A stretch of 43,133 nt of DNA from Halorubrum sp. Hd13 (GTDB lineage Archaea > Halobacteriota > Halobacteria > Halobacteriales > Haloferacaceae), in assembly GCF_002252755.1 (NCBI RefSeq), contig NZ_NHOY01000004.1:1-43133 (forward strand), written 5' to 3'. How positions within the stretch are numbered: position 1 is the first letter of the stretch; every line of letters starts with the position of its first letter. The notes under the pieces are model-generated. The model had not been told where the DNA came from. It saw only the letters and a list, made by a program, of their open reading frames with translations, and ran no database searches. Below are positions 8,796-16,856 of the stretch, piece after piece. The position numbers were made by a program, and so were the translations under genes.

Positions 8796-9557
8796 ATGGT
8801 CGATTTGCCCTCCACGCTAGAAGCGACCGTTCCGAATCAACTTAATGATGAGACTGGTGTCGCCAGTGCGGTGGCGTTTCTCGCCTTCACGATACCGATC
8901 ACTGTCGTGTTGAACTTGGCTGCCTCACTCGCCGCTGTCTCAGCCGTCGGTTCCGATGCCGGAGCGACGCTCATATTTATCGCTGGAAGCATCGCGACCG
9001 AACTTTCATTCCTGCTCGTTGGTATCGGGTACGTTTCATTTCGCTCGTCGTTCCAAGTCCCGATTCACGTTCCAGACCGAGACGGCGTTCCTGCTCTTGT
9101 CGGCGGACTGGGGCTGAGTTTCGCGACCGCGTTCCTCTCGCTTGTAAGCACTGACGCGGTTCTTCCGAGCGTCGAACTCTCTCCTGGATTCATGCAGTAC
9201 ACAAATCTCGCAGCACCGACGGGTGTCGGCCTCGTCATCGCGGCAGTCCTGTCGCTTGCGTTGATCGGTCCTGTCGAGGAGTTCTTTTTCCGGGGCGTCA
9301 TCCAGCAGCGACTCCGTGCGTCGTTCTCGGCTAGAACCGCGATCGGTACGGCCAGCCTCGTGTTTGCGCTGTTTCACGTCTACCCGGTCCTCCTTCTGTC
9401 GCCGCCGATTGCCGCAGTTGCCCATATGACGCTTTATTACTCCGTGATGGGAAGGATATTCGGGTGGGTGTTCGAACGGACCAGTACCTTCGTCGCCCCT
9501 GCGCTCGTTCACGGTGTTTTTAATGCCGTGATCTTTGTCGCGCCCCTACTCACCTAA
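8796..9557 (+). CDS. CPBP-family intramembrane metalloprotease
   Basis: This is a 253-residue polytopic membrane protein. It has the three CPBP (Abi) motifs: EEFFFRG (about residues 160-166, glutamates plus Arg), FALFHVYP (His near 193) and LVHGVFNAV (His near 238), so the active site looks complete. Relatives cleave prenylated or other membrane substrates, and some give bacteriocin self-immunity; the substrate here is unknown. Around eight hydrophobic segments are seen. The frame is open from 8748, but the ATG at 8796 (MVDLPSTLEA) gives a better N-terminus and leaves room for a promoter. It is divergent from the zinc-ribbon regulator. Confidence 0.88.
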   Translation: MVDLPSTLEATVPNQLNDETGVASAVAFLAFTIPITVVLNLAASLAAVSAVGSDAGATLIFIAGSIATELSFLLVGIGYVSFRSSFQVPIHVPDRDGVPALVGGLGLSFATAFLSLVSTDAVLPSVELSPGFMQYTNLAAPTGVGLVIAAVLSLALIGPVEEFFFRGVIQQRLRASFSARTAIGTASLVFALFHVYPVLLLSPPIAAVAHMTLYYSVMGRIFGWVFERTSTFVAPALVHGVFNAVIFVAPLLT

Positions 9558-9628
9558 GATCCAGTGGATTCGCGTTTCGGGGATTGAAACACTGCTCTGG
9601 GATTAACATTCGAAAGGGTACACCGTTG

Positions 9629-9692
9629 AGGTAGCCGCCGGTCGGAGGCGGTATTCAAATAAGTATCCGACTGATGAGCATATCCCATCGCC
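9629..9692 (+). repeat. 65-bp dispersed repeat, copy 1
   Basis: This copy starts AGGTAGCCGCCGGTCGGAGG and ends TATCCCATCGCC. About four fifths of its bases match the reverse complement of 23279-23340. The first half forms a short CCGCC/GGCGG hairpin. The rest of the 343-bp spacer (9558-9900) shows no supportable gene and presumably holds the promoter of the PH-domain operon. Confidence 0.7.
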
Positions 9693-9900
9693 GTGGCATA
9701 GTCTGGTGGGATCACCCATCATTTCTCGCGCTCTCCACTGGCTTCTGGGGCGGTTTTTGACCGATCTGCGCCAGCGATGTGGCCGGGCATTTGGCGTCGT
9801 GTTCCGTCTCCTCGATACCCGTTCAGCTACCTCTTGCGACACTGCGTTTCGAACCGTGGATTTCCCCACTATTTTGAGGGTCGGTCATCTGGGATAATGT

Positions 9901-10536
9901 ATGTCTGATACGGCCCTCCAGGACATATCGGAAGACGGCTCAACGGATTCCTCAGAGCTGGATCTCGACTGGCTCACGCTTGAAGACGGCGAGTCTATCC
10001 AGTGGTCGAGTACCCCGCACAAGTACAGCGTCCTTCCTGCGTTTATCATCGGGATTCCGCTGTCACTCGTCCTTATTGGCATCCCAATCGTTGCTGCGTC
10101 CTATCTTCAGTACACCAATACGAACTACGTGGTCACCAATCGCGGCCTCTACAGCAAACGTGGGGTACTCTCACGTGACGTCCAACAGATTGGGTTCGAC
10201 AAAGTCCAAAACATCTCGTACTCACAGTCGGCGCTCGGCTCGTACTTTGGATACGGCTCCGTTGACGTCAGTACAGCGGGCGGATCTGGGATCGAACTTC
10301 AGTTTCGGAGTATCCCTGCCCCGGCAGCAGTTCAGGAACTGATCGCCAGAGAAATTGACAGCCGACAGCAGACCGAGTCCGACTCGACGAAAGAGGATGT
10401 TCTTGATTCGATTCTTATGGAACTGCGCGTCATTCGGCAGGCGGTCGCCGACGACCAGAGCGGGTCCCAGGCCGATTCGACTGCCCCGTCTACTGACGAG
10501 GCAATCCATACTGACACAAGTAACACAGATGAGTGA
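9901..10536 (+). CDS. Membrane protein with bacterial-type PH domain (bPH2/DUF304)
   Basis: This is a 211-residue protein. An acidic N-terminal tail is followed by the GESIQWSSTPHKYS segment, two close hydrophobic helices (about residues 40-72) and then a bPH2 domain: YVVTNRGLYSKRGVLSRDV, FDKVQNISYSQSALGSYFGYGSV and IELQFRSIPAP. The last 70 residues are acidic, polar and probably disordered. The family resembles the YdbS/YdbT pair; its function is mostly unknown and membrane-linked. Its stop overlaps the start of the next gene, a paralogue, so the two are surely co-transcribed and may form a heteromeric complex. Confidence 0.9.
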   Translation: MSDTALQDISEDGSTDSSELDLDWLTLEDGESIQWSSTPHKYSVLPAFIIGIPLSLVLIGIPIVAASYLQYTNTNYVVTNRGLYSKRGVLSRDVQQIGFDKVQNISYSQSALGSYFGYGSVDVSTAGGSGIELQFRSIPAPAAVQELIAREIDSRQQTESDSTKEDVLDSILMELRVIRQAVADDQSGSQADSTAPSTDEAIHTDTSNTDE

Positions 10537-11095
10537 CAGCTGGTGGTATCAACACGACGATGAACGCGTTGTCTGGAAGGGTCGCCCGCGTCTCTCAGCG
10601 GCTCTTCCAGACATAATCGTCGGAAGCGCCATCTCTGTGTTTGCCCTTGTCGGCGCTGTTAGCGTCGACTTCTGGTTGTTCGCGGGGGTGCCCATCGGCG
10701 TTGCGGTTCTCAGTTGGGGGCTACTCAGGGTACGACGGACGCAGTATCTCTTGACGACCCGAGCAGTATGGGCAAAGCGGGGCGTCCTCGGACGAACCGT
10801 TCGTCGTGTCCATGTCGATAAAATCCAGAACACTTCGTTTTCTCAGTCCGTCACAGGCTCGTTTTTCGGTTATGGGAAAGTGTCCGTTGAGGTCGCCGGA
10901 GGACGCGATCTGGAGTTTCGGCGGGTTGATAACCCGAAGAACGTCCAGACAACGCTCGCGGAGTACATGGGGAGTGAAGAGTACGCAATCCCCGGGTCTC
11001 GAGAGCAGTGGGAATCTGTCCTCAGTCTTGTCCGTGAAATCCGCGCAACGGTGGCACCCACCAGAGATGCTAGCGAGCCTGTAAGCCGAGAGTAA
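10529..11095 (+). CDS. Second PH-domain (bPH2/DUF304) membrane protein
   Basis: This is a 188-residue paralogue of the preceding protein. It shows WWYQHDDERVVWKGRPRLS, two hydrophobic helices (about residues 26-65), then YLLTTRAVWAKRGVLGRTV, VDKIQNTSFSQSVTGSFFGYGKV and LEFRRVDNPKN, aligning along the whole PH domain. The ATG at 10529 overlaps the upstream stop by 8 bp, a sign of translational coupling. The frame runs open much further upstream, but that part is a shadow of the first gene. It lacks the long acidic tail of its partner and ends in a short helix plus a polar tail. Confidence 0.9.
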   Translation: MSDSWWYQHDDERVVWKGRPRLSAALPDIIVGSAISVFALVGAVSVDFWLFAGVPIGVAVLSWGLLRVRRTQYLLTTRAVWAKRGVLGRTVRRVHVDKIQNTSFSQSVTGSFFGYGKVSVEVAGGRDLEFRRVDNPKNVQTTLAEYMGSEEYAIPGSREQWESVLSLVREIRATVAPTRDASEPVSRE

Positions 11096-11187
11096 AAGAA
11101 CTCATACTGGGTTTTAAATTGTCCGCCGCCAGTCTGGGGGGCTGTCAGTTACTGTGAGTCGTCAGCGCCACCAGCGTCGGCGAGAGA

Positions 11188-11943
11188 TTACGTGGTGACC
11201 GGGAGATCAGTTTGCGGTAGGACAACCCGTATATAGATGATCAAGTAGGAGACTGTCGCGAGAAGATACACACTGACTGTCGGCAGTGGCGGCCAGTCCA
11301 AAATAAAAATCGCGAACGCTACCCAGAATCCGGCTAATAGAATCCCACACAGTGAGACGACATGTAACCCTTCTTGTGACTGAACTTGGAGGTCGCTCCC
11401 CGTCATCAACCGGACGCTGATCATCGCCACAGTAAGTGTCGCCCAGGTCAAGACCGGGAGCCCGAACACTGTCCATATGGTGACCGGTAACTGTGGAGAC
11501 TCACTGAGCAATATTGGCCACCCAACTATCCCGAGTGCCGCCCAGCCAATGCTCCGCAAGAGCTCTTCTCGGAAGATTGAACGGACGCGTGGGTGGTCAA
11601 GGAATTCGCGGAGGGGATGCGTCGGAGTAGTCTCGTCAGCTGTCAGCGCTTGTTTTCCTTCCGGCGACAGCGGCCACTCCGACTCAGGATGGTTGAGATA
11701 GTACAAGGTCAGTGAATCAGCGAACGACTCCGTCGTGACGACCCCGTGTTCCTCGAGTTCCGTTAACCGGTTCCGGACAGTCACCTTTGAGACGTCTGGC
11801 TTGATCTGCTGTTGAATTTGCTGGAGCGAGAAGAACGGCCGATCTGCTCGATACATCGTTTCGACGACGTGGCGGCGGGTGAGTTTGGTGTTTACCCGCT
11901 TGTCCTGGGGCAGCTTTTCTGCGATCCAAGGTGGGAGGGCCAT
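11188..11943 (-). CDS. HTH-membrane fusion protein
   Basis: This is a 251-residue protein. Residues about 15-85 form a winged helix (TRRHVVETMYRADRPFFSLQ, then VSKVTVRNRLTELEEHGVVT and LYYLNHPES). A linker follows, then four hydrophobic helices in about residues 130-245. DNA-binding and membrane parts in one chain suggest a membrane-tethered regulator; the ligand is unknown. The membrane half aligns with the whole of the neighbouring protein at 12077-12487 (ELLRSI.W...G.VGWP, TVFGLPV.TWA.LT, SDL.VQ). It is convergent with the PH-domain operon. Confidence 0.82.
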   Translation of the reverse strand: MALPPWIAEKLPQDKRVNTKLTRRHVVETMYRADRPFFSLQQIQQQIKPDVSKVTVRNRLTELEEHGVVTTESFADSLTLYYLNHPESEWPLSPEGKQALTADETTPTHPLREFLDHPRVRSIFREELLRSIGWAALGIVGWPILLSESPQLPVTIWTVFGLPVLTWATLTVAMISVRLMTGSDLQVQSQEGLHVVSLCGILLAGFWVAFAIFILDWPPLPTVSVYLLATVSYLIIYIRVVLPQTDLPVTT

Positions 11944-12076
11944 GTGTTATCGGTCGGTCACGCGCAATATCTTAGCGAGTCAAATTGTATGTTTTGCTCT
12001 GGCGGGGCCACAGAGCGGTGCGGTGCTGTTTCAGCAAGCGAGACCGCTTTGGAGACCGTGAGGCTGGCCAGAAGAG

Positions 12077-12487
12077 TCAGGTAGTCGCTGTCGAGCCTCT
12101 GCCCGTCGGGTGAACGTACCAGTACCAGAGGGAAGTCACGGCCGTGACCGCGACGTAACCGAGGGTGATCCACCGAGCGGGGTATCCACTTCTTATGACG
12201 AGATACACCGCGGCGACACCCCCGAGCATGATCCCGAGGGCAAGGCTTACGGATATTCCGCCTGTCGTCTGGACGCGAAGATCCGACTCGGTCACGGTCC
12301 GGATTCCGATAGCACTTGCCGTCAGCACGGCCCAGGTGACCACGGGAAGTCCGAAGACCGTCAGGGGTGTCGTGTTGAGCCAACTAACTTCCATCGTCAC
12401 TAGCGGCCAGCCGACGAGTCCGACTCCGAACCAGACGATACTTCGTAGCAGTTCCGTACGTACGATTTCGCGTATTTGTGGCGTCAT
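12077..12487 (-). CDS. Four-TM membrane protein, HTH-less paralogue of the neighbour
   Basis: This is a 136-residue protein starting MTPQIREIVRTELLRSIVWF. It aligns from end to end with the C-terminal membrane half of the protein at 11188-11943 (shared VGWPL, TVFGLPVVTWAVLT and the SDLRVQ segment) but has no winged helix. The two genes are tandem on the same strand with 133 bp between them, so this one may be transcribed first. A duplicate lacking the DNA-binding part could titrate or heterodimerise with the full-length protein; that is inference. The ATG at 12487 is preferred over one seven codons upstream because the paralogy begins there. Confidence 0.78.
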   Translation of the reverse strand: MTPQIREIVRTELLRSIVWFGVGLVGWPLVTMEVSWLNTTPLTVFGLPVVTWAVLTASAIGIRTVTESDLRVQTTGGISVSLALGIMLGGVAAVYLVIRSGYPARWITLGYVAVTAVTSLWYWYVHPTGRGSTATT

Positions 12488-12930
12488 GTCCACGCACCCA
12501 CATAGCATAGCAACCGGTAAAGCAGCGCCGAGAATTTTGCGTTCACAGAGGTGGGCTTTCCGGGCACGAAAGAGGGTTTGTACCCGGAAAGCAGAGGTAT
12601 CGCGTCACGGGCTGCGCGCCAGGCGGTCACCAGCCAGTCGTATTAAGCTAGGCGTGAATTGTGGGAGACAGCGAAGGCTCGCAGCCAACCTTGAGCTGTC
12701 TCTAGCGCGACGTTGCTGAAACTATTTGTAGCCGAGAATTTTGTCATTCTATTTTTCAAAAAACACGTTCGATGGCATTCCGAAGTCCCTTGCGGGTACG
12801 AATAAAGACAGGGCTCGATCCCCGGGTGAACTCCGAGACAGACGAACACCCAACAAGTGAAATCGAGGGCATGCCTCCGGCGGGCAGTAGTAGCTTCCGG
12901 CGTGACTGAGTTGAGAGCATGATTGTGCGT
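12488..12930. other. 443-bp stretch without a supported gene
   Basis: No frame here looks coding. The 13-mer GCCGAGAATTTTG occurs twice, at 12527-12539 and 12731-12743, in direct orientation about 204 bp apart. Between the copies lies a GC-rich stretch with several small stems; after them comes a TCAAAAAACA run. The pair may mark the ends of a small deleted element. Confidence 0.45.
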
Positions 12931-13830
12931 TCATCTTGATTCGAGATGCTGGACTAACTCTTCAGACACCTCTTCCCGCTCGTGGTGGACCCAGTGTGAT
13001 GTATCGGGAAACATCCGAAGTTGCCCATTCTCGCAGTAATTGAGGCTCTTTTCGGCCATTATAGGGCGGAGAGCGATGTCATCCTTCCCCCAGCAAATCA
13101 GCGTTGGGTGGGCAATTGTGTCGCGTGGAGGATTGTCTGACCGACGGAATCCCCGGTACCAGTTGATCCGTGGCTTGATGCCGGTATTTTGCCAAGCTTC
13201 CTTATAGCGCTCAATCGTTCCTGTATCAAATGTACCCTCATTTGACGTGATTTTGAGGGAATCAACCATGTTGGCCATGTCATTTCGGCCCAGAAGCCAT
13301 TCGGGGAGTTTCGGAACCTGATAGAACCACACATACCAGCTCCGAAGGATCTGTTGGGGGCTCGACCGGAGGGTCTCTTGATACACTGTCGGGTGGGGAA
13401 CATTCAAGATCCCGAGGTGATTGACCATCGATGGGTGCCGGAGGGCGACATTCCAAGCGACAAAGCCACCAAAATCGTGTCCGACTACGTGGGCTGACTC
13501 CCTACCTTCGCTGTAGATCAGTTCACAGACATCAGATGCGAGATTCGAGAGCCGGTACGCATCAACCCCATCGGGAGCTTCGCTCAGATTACAGCCCCGC
13601 TGATCAGGAATGACGACACGAAAACCTGCTTCGACCAGCGGAATAATCTGGTCACGCCAGCCGTACCAGAAATCGGGGTGCCCGTGAAGAAGGACGACGA
13701 GTGGAGCATCGGGATCGCCGGCCGCCACCACATGTAGCTGGACGTCGTTAACGCTGCGATAGGTCGATTCCAGGTCGTGATCGGCTGGTAGCGATACCTC
13801 AGTACTCGGGGGGGTTGTTGTGACTGACAT
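12931..13830 (-). CDS. Alpha/beta hydrolase, epoxide-hydrolase-like
   Basis: This is a 299-residue cytoplasmic enzyme. It has the oxyanion-hole motif HGHPDFWYGW (residues 49-58), the nucleophile elbow VVGHDFGG with Asp119, a cap region rich in Trp/Tyr (SWYVWFYQVP), the acid in GKDDIALRP and the base in DTSHWVHHE (His279). An Asp nucleophile with HGxP is typical of epoxide hydrolases, with haloalkane dehalogenases as close relatives; the substrate cannot be read from sequence. The frame is open 60 codons further upstream, but MSVTTTPPST at 13830 gives the normal family length. It is the last gene before an IS-scarred gap and is on the same strand as the Bat-type regulator, 235 bp away. Confidence 0.9.
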   Translation of the reverse strand: MSVTTTPPSTEVSLPADHDLESTYRSVNDVQLHVVAAGDPDAPLVVLLHGHPDFWYGWRDQIIPLVEAGFRVVIPDQRGCNLSEAPDGVDAYRLSNLASDVCELIYSEGRESAHVVGHDFGGFVAWNVALRHPSMVNHLGILNVPHPTVYQETLRSSPQQILRSWYVWFYQVPKLPEWLLGRNDMANMVDSLKITSNEGTFDTGTIERYKEAWQNTGIKPRINWYRGFRRSDNPPRDTIAHPTLICWGKDDIALRPIMAEKSLNYCENGQLRMFPDTSHWVHHEREEVSEELVQHLESR

Positions 13831-14064
13831 CAGTGGAGGGTTGAAACGCCAACCGTGTTTTGAATATATCCCACGATCATCGAATTGTACTCTCGTGTGA
13901 GCGAGGATACGGTACGTAACCGAATACGATAATTGCCGCACCCATGAGGTCACTTTTGAATACAGAAAATGATCGGCTGGGTCTGGCACGGACCGACCTA
14001 TTGTCCTCATAGACGCCCTAACTCACACTGCGTAGCAGTACCTCAGAATAGAACAGTGTTTAAG

Positions 14065-14721
14065 TTACTGAATGATTTCGTTAAATACACGTTCTTCGAC
14101 TTTTCGAAGATGTTCACCGACCGTTCCTGGAGTGATTCCAACGACCTCACTGATGTCTTCAAGCGATGCTTGTCGAGGTTCCCTATAATACCCTAAATCA
14201 ACCGCCGTCTCCAGAATTTCTTCTTGCCGAGACGTAATCATCCTGCTAAACGATGATCCGTCGGCTTCGTAATCACCCGTTTCAAGGACATCAACTGACA
14301 TATATTCTACATTCTCGACGTACTCGTACAATTTTCTGAATATCTCATCAGTCCCCAGATACGTTATCTTAAGCGAATCATCAGTGGTAAAGCGGATAGG
14401 TGTATCAACCACCAAAAATGATTCTCGCTGTAATTCCAGTGCCCGTCGTACCGGTTCTGTCGGTTCGAATTGACTCACAGCCATCCAACGGTCCGCTCCG
14501 GCAGTCAGATAACTGATCACATGAAATGACTCCTCCATAATCTGTCTGTACCGTTCTTGACTACCACTTGCCTCGGCAAACAACAGCACAGTGTCATCAG
14601 CGAGAAGCTCAACGTAGTGAATGGCTCGCCGATTAATAGAAGGGTCATCTGTTAGCTTCTCTCCGAGCGGATGAAACGCACCACCGTCACTTGGTTTAAC
14701 TAACACTGTGAGATAGCGCAT
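14065..14721 (-). CDS. Bat-type HTH-10 transcriptional regulator
   Basis: This is a 218-residue protein. The N-terminal part (MRYLTVLVKPSDGGAFHPLG...) is the haloarchaeal bacterio-opsin-activator-like sensing domain. The C-terminal part is an HTH-10: SRMITSRQEEILETAVDLGY, then ASLEDISEVVGITPGTVGEHLRKVEERV. Such proteins activate or repress unlinked or adjacent genes; the effector is unknown. The ATG at 14721 is the conserved start; upstream in-frame codons give unrelated sequence. It is divergent from the NuoCD gene with 113 bp between the starts, a spacer that holds a TATA-like TATTTATAC at about 14763, so it may control NuoCD. Confidence 0.9.
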   Translation of the reverse strand: MRYLTVLVKPSDGGAFHPLGEKLTDDPSINRRAIHYVELLADDTVLLFAEASGSQERYRQIMEESFHVISYLTAGADRWMAVSQFEPTEPVRRALELQRESFLVVDTPIRFTTDDSLKITYLGTDEIFRKLYEYVENVEYMSVDVLETGDYEADGSSFSRMITSRQEEILETAVDLGYYREPRQASLEDISEVVGITPGTVGEHLRKVEERVFNEIIQ

Positions 14722-14834
14722 GTACCGAGATACAGTGTATTTGACTAAATTATCATGGATTCCGTATTTATACACCACCACTGGTGAGGCAGCGTTCCTA
14801 CCAGACTGGGACGTGAACTGACACCCGCTAGACG

Positions 14835-16475
14835 ATGCAACGGCAACAACGCTTGACCGCTGATCGACTCGCGGATGAGGCGGTCACGGCCCTCCCCGAC
14901 GACGCCGTCGTCAGCCGTGAAGTACACGAGAACGCCCCCGCGGTCGTGATCCGTGCCGACCGGGTCCGCAGGGCCCTTTCAGTACTTCGCTCAGAAGTGG
15001 GGTTCGACCACTGTTCGTGTGTGACTGCCCAAGAGTACGAAGACCGCTTCGAGACAGTGTATCACCTCACCAGCTACGACAACCGGACGTGCGAGCTGTC
15101 CGTCGTCGTCCCGACAACGAAGGATAACCCGGTGTCTGAATCGGCCGCGCCGGTTTATCGGACGGCTGAGTGGCACGAACGGGAGGCCTACGACCTCGTC
15201 GGCATTACGTACGAAGGGCACCCGAACCTGCGACGGATTCTCCTGCCGGAGACCTGGCAGGGCCACCCGCTGTCGATGAACTACGATCGGAGCCAGCCCC
15301 AGATTGTGTCGCTTTCCGAGCACGCCAATCCCATCAAAGAGGACAGTCGTCAGGGTGATACGATGTTTCTCAACATCGGACCACATCACCCCTCGACCCA
15401 CGGCGTGCTCCATCTGGAGGCAGTCCTAGATGGTGAGCAAGTGATCGATGTGGAGCCGGATATCGGGTACATCCACCGGTGTGAGGAACAGATGTGTCAG
15501 CGGGGAACCTATCGTCATCAGATCATGCCATACCCCGACCGATGGGATTGGGGCGGAGCGGGATTACTCAACGAGTGGGCGTACGCCCGCGTCATCGAAG
15601 ACCTAGCCGATATTGAAGTTCCGGAGTACGCACAGGTCGTCCGGACGATGAGCGCTGAGCTGTCGCGCATCCTCTCGCACTTGTTGTTCACTGCGATGTA
15701 CGCGCTGGATGTTAGCGGCGAGTTCAATGCCACATTTATGTACGGTTTTCGAGATCGGGACCGCGTTCAGGATCTATTGGAGGACCTGACCGGCCAGCGG
15801 ATGATGTTCAACTACTTCCGGGTCGGCGGCGTTGCCTGGGACGTTCCGGAGCCACGCGATGAGTTCTTCGAGAACGTACGCGCTTTCACCAACGATCTGC
15901 CACGGAAGCTCGAAGAGTACCACGACCTGTTGACGAGCAACGAGGTCTTCCAACTGCGTTGTGTTGACACCGGCAAGCTTCCAGCGAAGGTGGCAAAGCA
16001 GTACGGAGTCACTGGACCAGTCGCTCGCGGCTCCGGTATCGACTACGACCTCCGACGAGACGACCCGTACGGCTACTATGATCGTCTCAAGTGGGACATC
16101 GTCACCGAGGACGGCTGTGATAACTTTGCCCGCGTGCTTGTCCGGCTACGAGAGATGGAAGAGTCGGCAGCCATCGTCGAACAGTGCGTCGATCTCCTTA
16201 CAGACTGGCCGGAAGCAGATCGAACCTGTCAGGCCAACGTGCCGCGGACGTTGAAACCGTCCGGTGAGTGCTACAGGGCCGTTGAGGGTGCCAAGGGTGA
16301 ACTCGGAATTTACATCCGCGCAGACGGCACTGAGACTCCCGCACGGTTCAAAATCCGGGGACCATCGTTCTCGAACCTGTCGGCACTTCCGGCGATGGCA
16401 GAGGGAGAGTATGTCGCCGATCTCGTCGCAACCCTCGGAAGTCTCGACACCATCATGGGGGAGGTGGATCGATGA
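14835..16475 (+). CDS. nuoCD: Orphan NADH-quinone oxidoreductase subunit C/D fusion
   Basis: This is a 546-residue fusion. The NuoC part (30-kDa type) covers about residues 20-170 with RTAEWHEREAYDLVGI and the HPNLRRILLP segment. The NuoD part (49-kDa type) begins at NIGPHHPSTHG and shows YIHRCEEQMC, TGQRMMFNYFRVGG, GPVARGSGIDYDLR and GAKGELGIYI. In complex I this subunit forms the quinone pocket at the membrane interface. His189 (bovine His59) and the Asp of YALD (bovine Asp160) are kept, but the residue that aligns with the quinone-site Tyr108 is Trp239 (DRWDW). No other nuo gene is in the window, so it is probably an extra copy. It overlaps the next gene by 4 bp. Confidence 0.93.
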   Translation: MQRQQRLTADRLADEAVTALPDDAVVSREVHENAPAVVIRADRVRRALSVLRSEVGFDHCSCVTAQEYEDRFETVYHLTSYDNRTCELSVVVPTTKDNPVSESAAPVYRTAEWHEREAYDLVGITYEGHPNLRRILLPETWQGHPLSMNYDRSQPQIVSLSEHANPIKEDSRQGDTMFLNIGPHHPSTHGVLHLEAVLDGEQVIDVEPDIGYIHRCEEQMCQRGTYRHQIMPYPDRWDWGGAGLLNEWAYARVIEDLADIEVPEYAQVVRTMSAELSRILSHLLFTAMYALDVSGEFNATFMYGFRDRDRVQDLLEDLTGQRMMFNYFRVGGVAWDVPEPRDEFFENVRAFTNDLPRKLEEYHDLLTSNEVFQLRCVDTGKLPAKVAKQYGVTGPVARGSGIDYDLRRDDPYGYYDRLKWDIVTEDGCDNFARVLVRLREMEESAAIVEQCVDLLTDWPEADRTCQANVPRTLKPSGECYRAVEGAKGELGIYIRADGTETPARFKIRGPSFSNLSALPAMAEGEYVADLVATLGSLDTIMGEVDR

Positions 16476-16744
16476 CGATGTCCGATTCTAGGGTGTGGGG
16501 AGACGACGCCAACCAAGAAGTGACCTGTATCGCCTGCGGTGCGACGCTCGACCGCGAGGACGCCCGAGAGTATGATAAACACGGCGACCGCTGGAGCCGC
16601 GAAGGCAAGGAGTTCGAGTACCTCTGTAAGCCCTGTGATCGTGAGTGTTGTCACCAGACCCGCGACGGGCTCGAAGAGGCGCTCCTAGCGGCTGGAGCCG
16701 GACGAGTCGACCGCGAGACGTTCCTCAGACGGTTCTGTCAGTGA
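16472..16744 (+). CDS. Small zinc-ribbon protein beside nuoCD
   Basis: This is a 90-residue protein starting inside the nuoCD stop (ATGA overlap), so it is translationally coupled. It has CIACG and CKPCDRECC, a four- to six-Cys metal site, separated by a charged segment (DREDAREYDKHGDRWSREGK), and then a helical C-terminus. Members of this haloarchaeal zinc-ribbon family are of unknown function (I believe DUF7562). The pairing with NuoCD suggests a role in assembly or electron delivery, but that is inference. The gene ends directly at an IS-type hairpin, and the stop codon TGA abuts it. Confidence 0.85.
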   Translation: MTMSDSRVWGDDANQEVTCIACGATLDREDAREYDKHGDRWSREGKEFEYLCKPCDRECCHQTRDGLEEALLAAGAGRVDRETFLRRFCQ

Positions 16745-16764
16745 CCCACGACTGAAGTCGTGGG
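16745..16764 (+). mobile_element. Solo IS200/IS605-type hairpin (CCCACGAC type)
   Basis: A perfect 8-bp stem CCCACGAC-TGAA-GTCGTGGG begins right after the stop codon of the zinc-ribbon gene. The same stem with loop TTTC recurs at 41096-41115. Such hairpins mark subterminal ends of haloarchaeal TnpA/TnpB elements. It might now act as a terminator. Confidence 0.55.
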
Positions 16765-16856
16765 CTTGTCAGTGGAGTTCGCATTGTACGGATATCGGGT
16801 GCCAGTCGTGACACCTCATGATCATGTTTCAATAACACAGCGACGTGTCACTCCCT

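Noticed and set aside
9603-9869. 88-codon minus-strand gene
   Set aside because: It runs through the dispersed repeat and is rich in Arg, as random frames in GC-rich DNA are.
12527-12743. Small complete transposon between the 13-mer repeats
   Set aside because: The repeats are direct, not inverted, and no other terminal features or coding sequence are seen.
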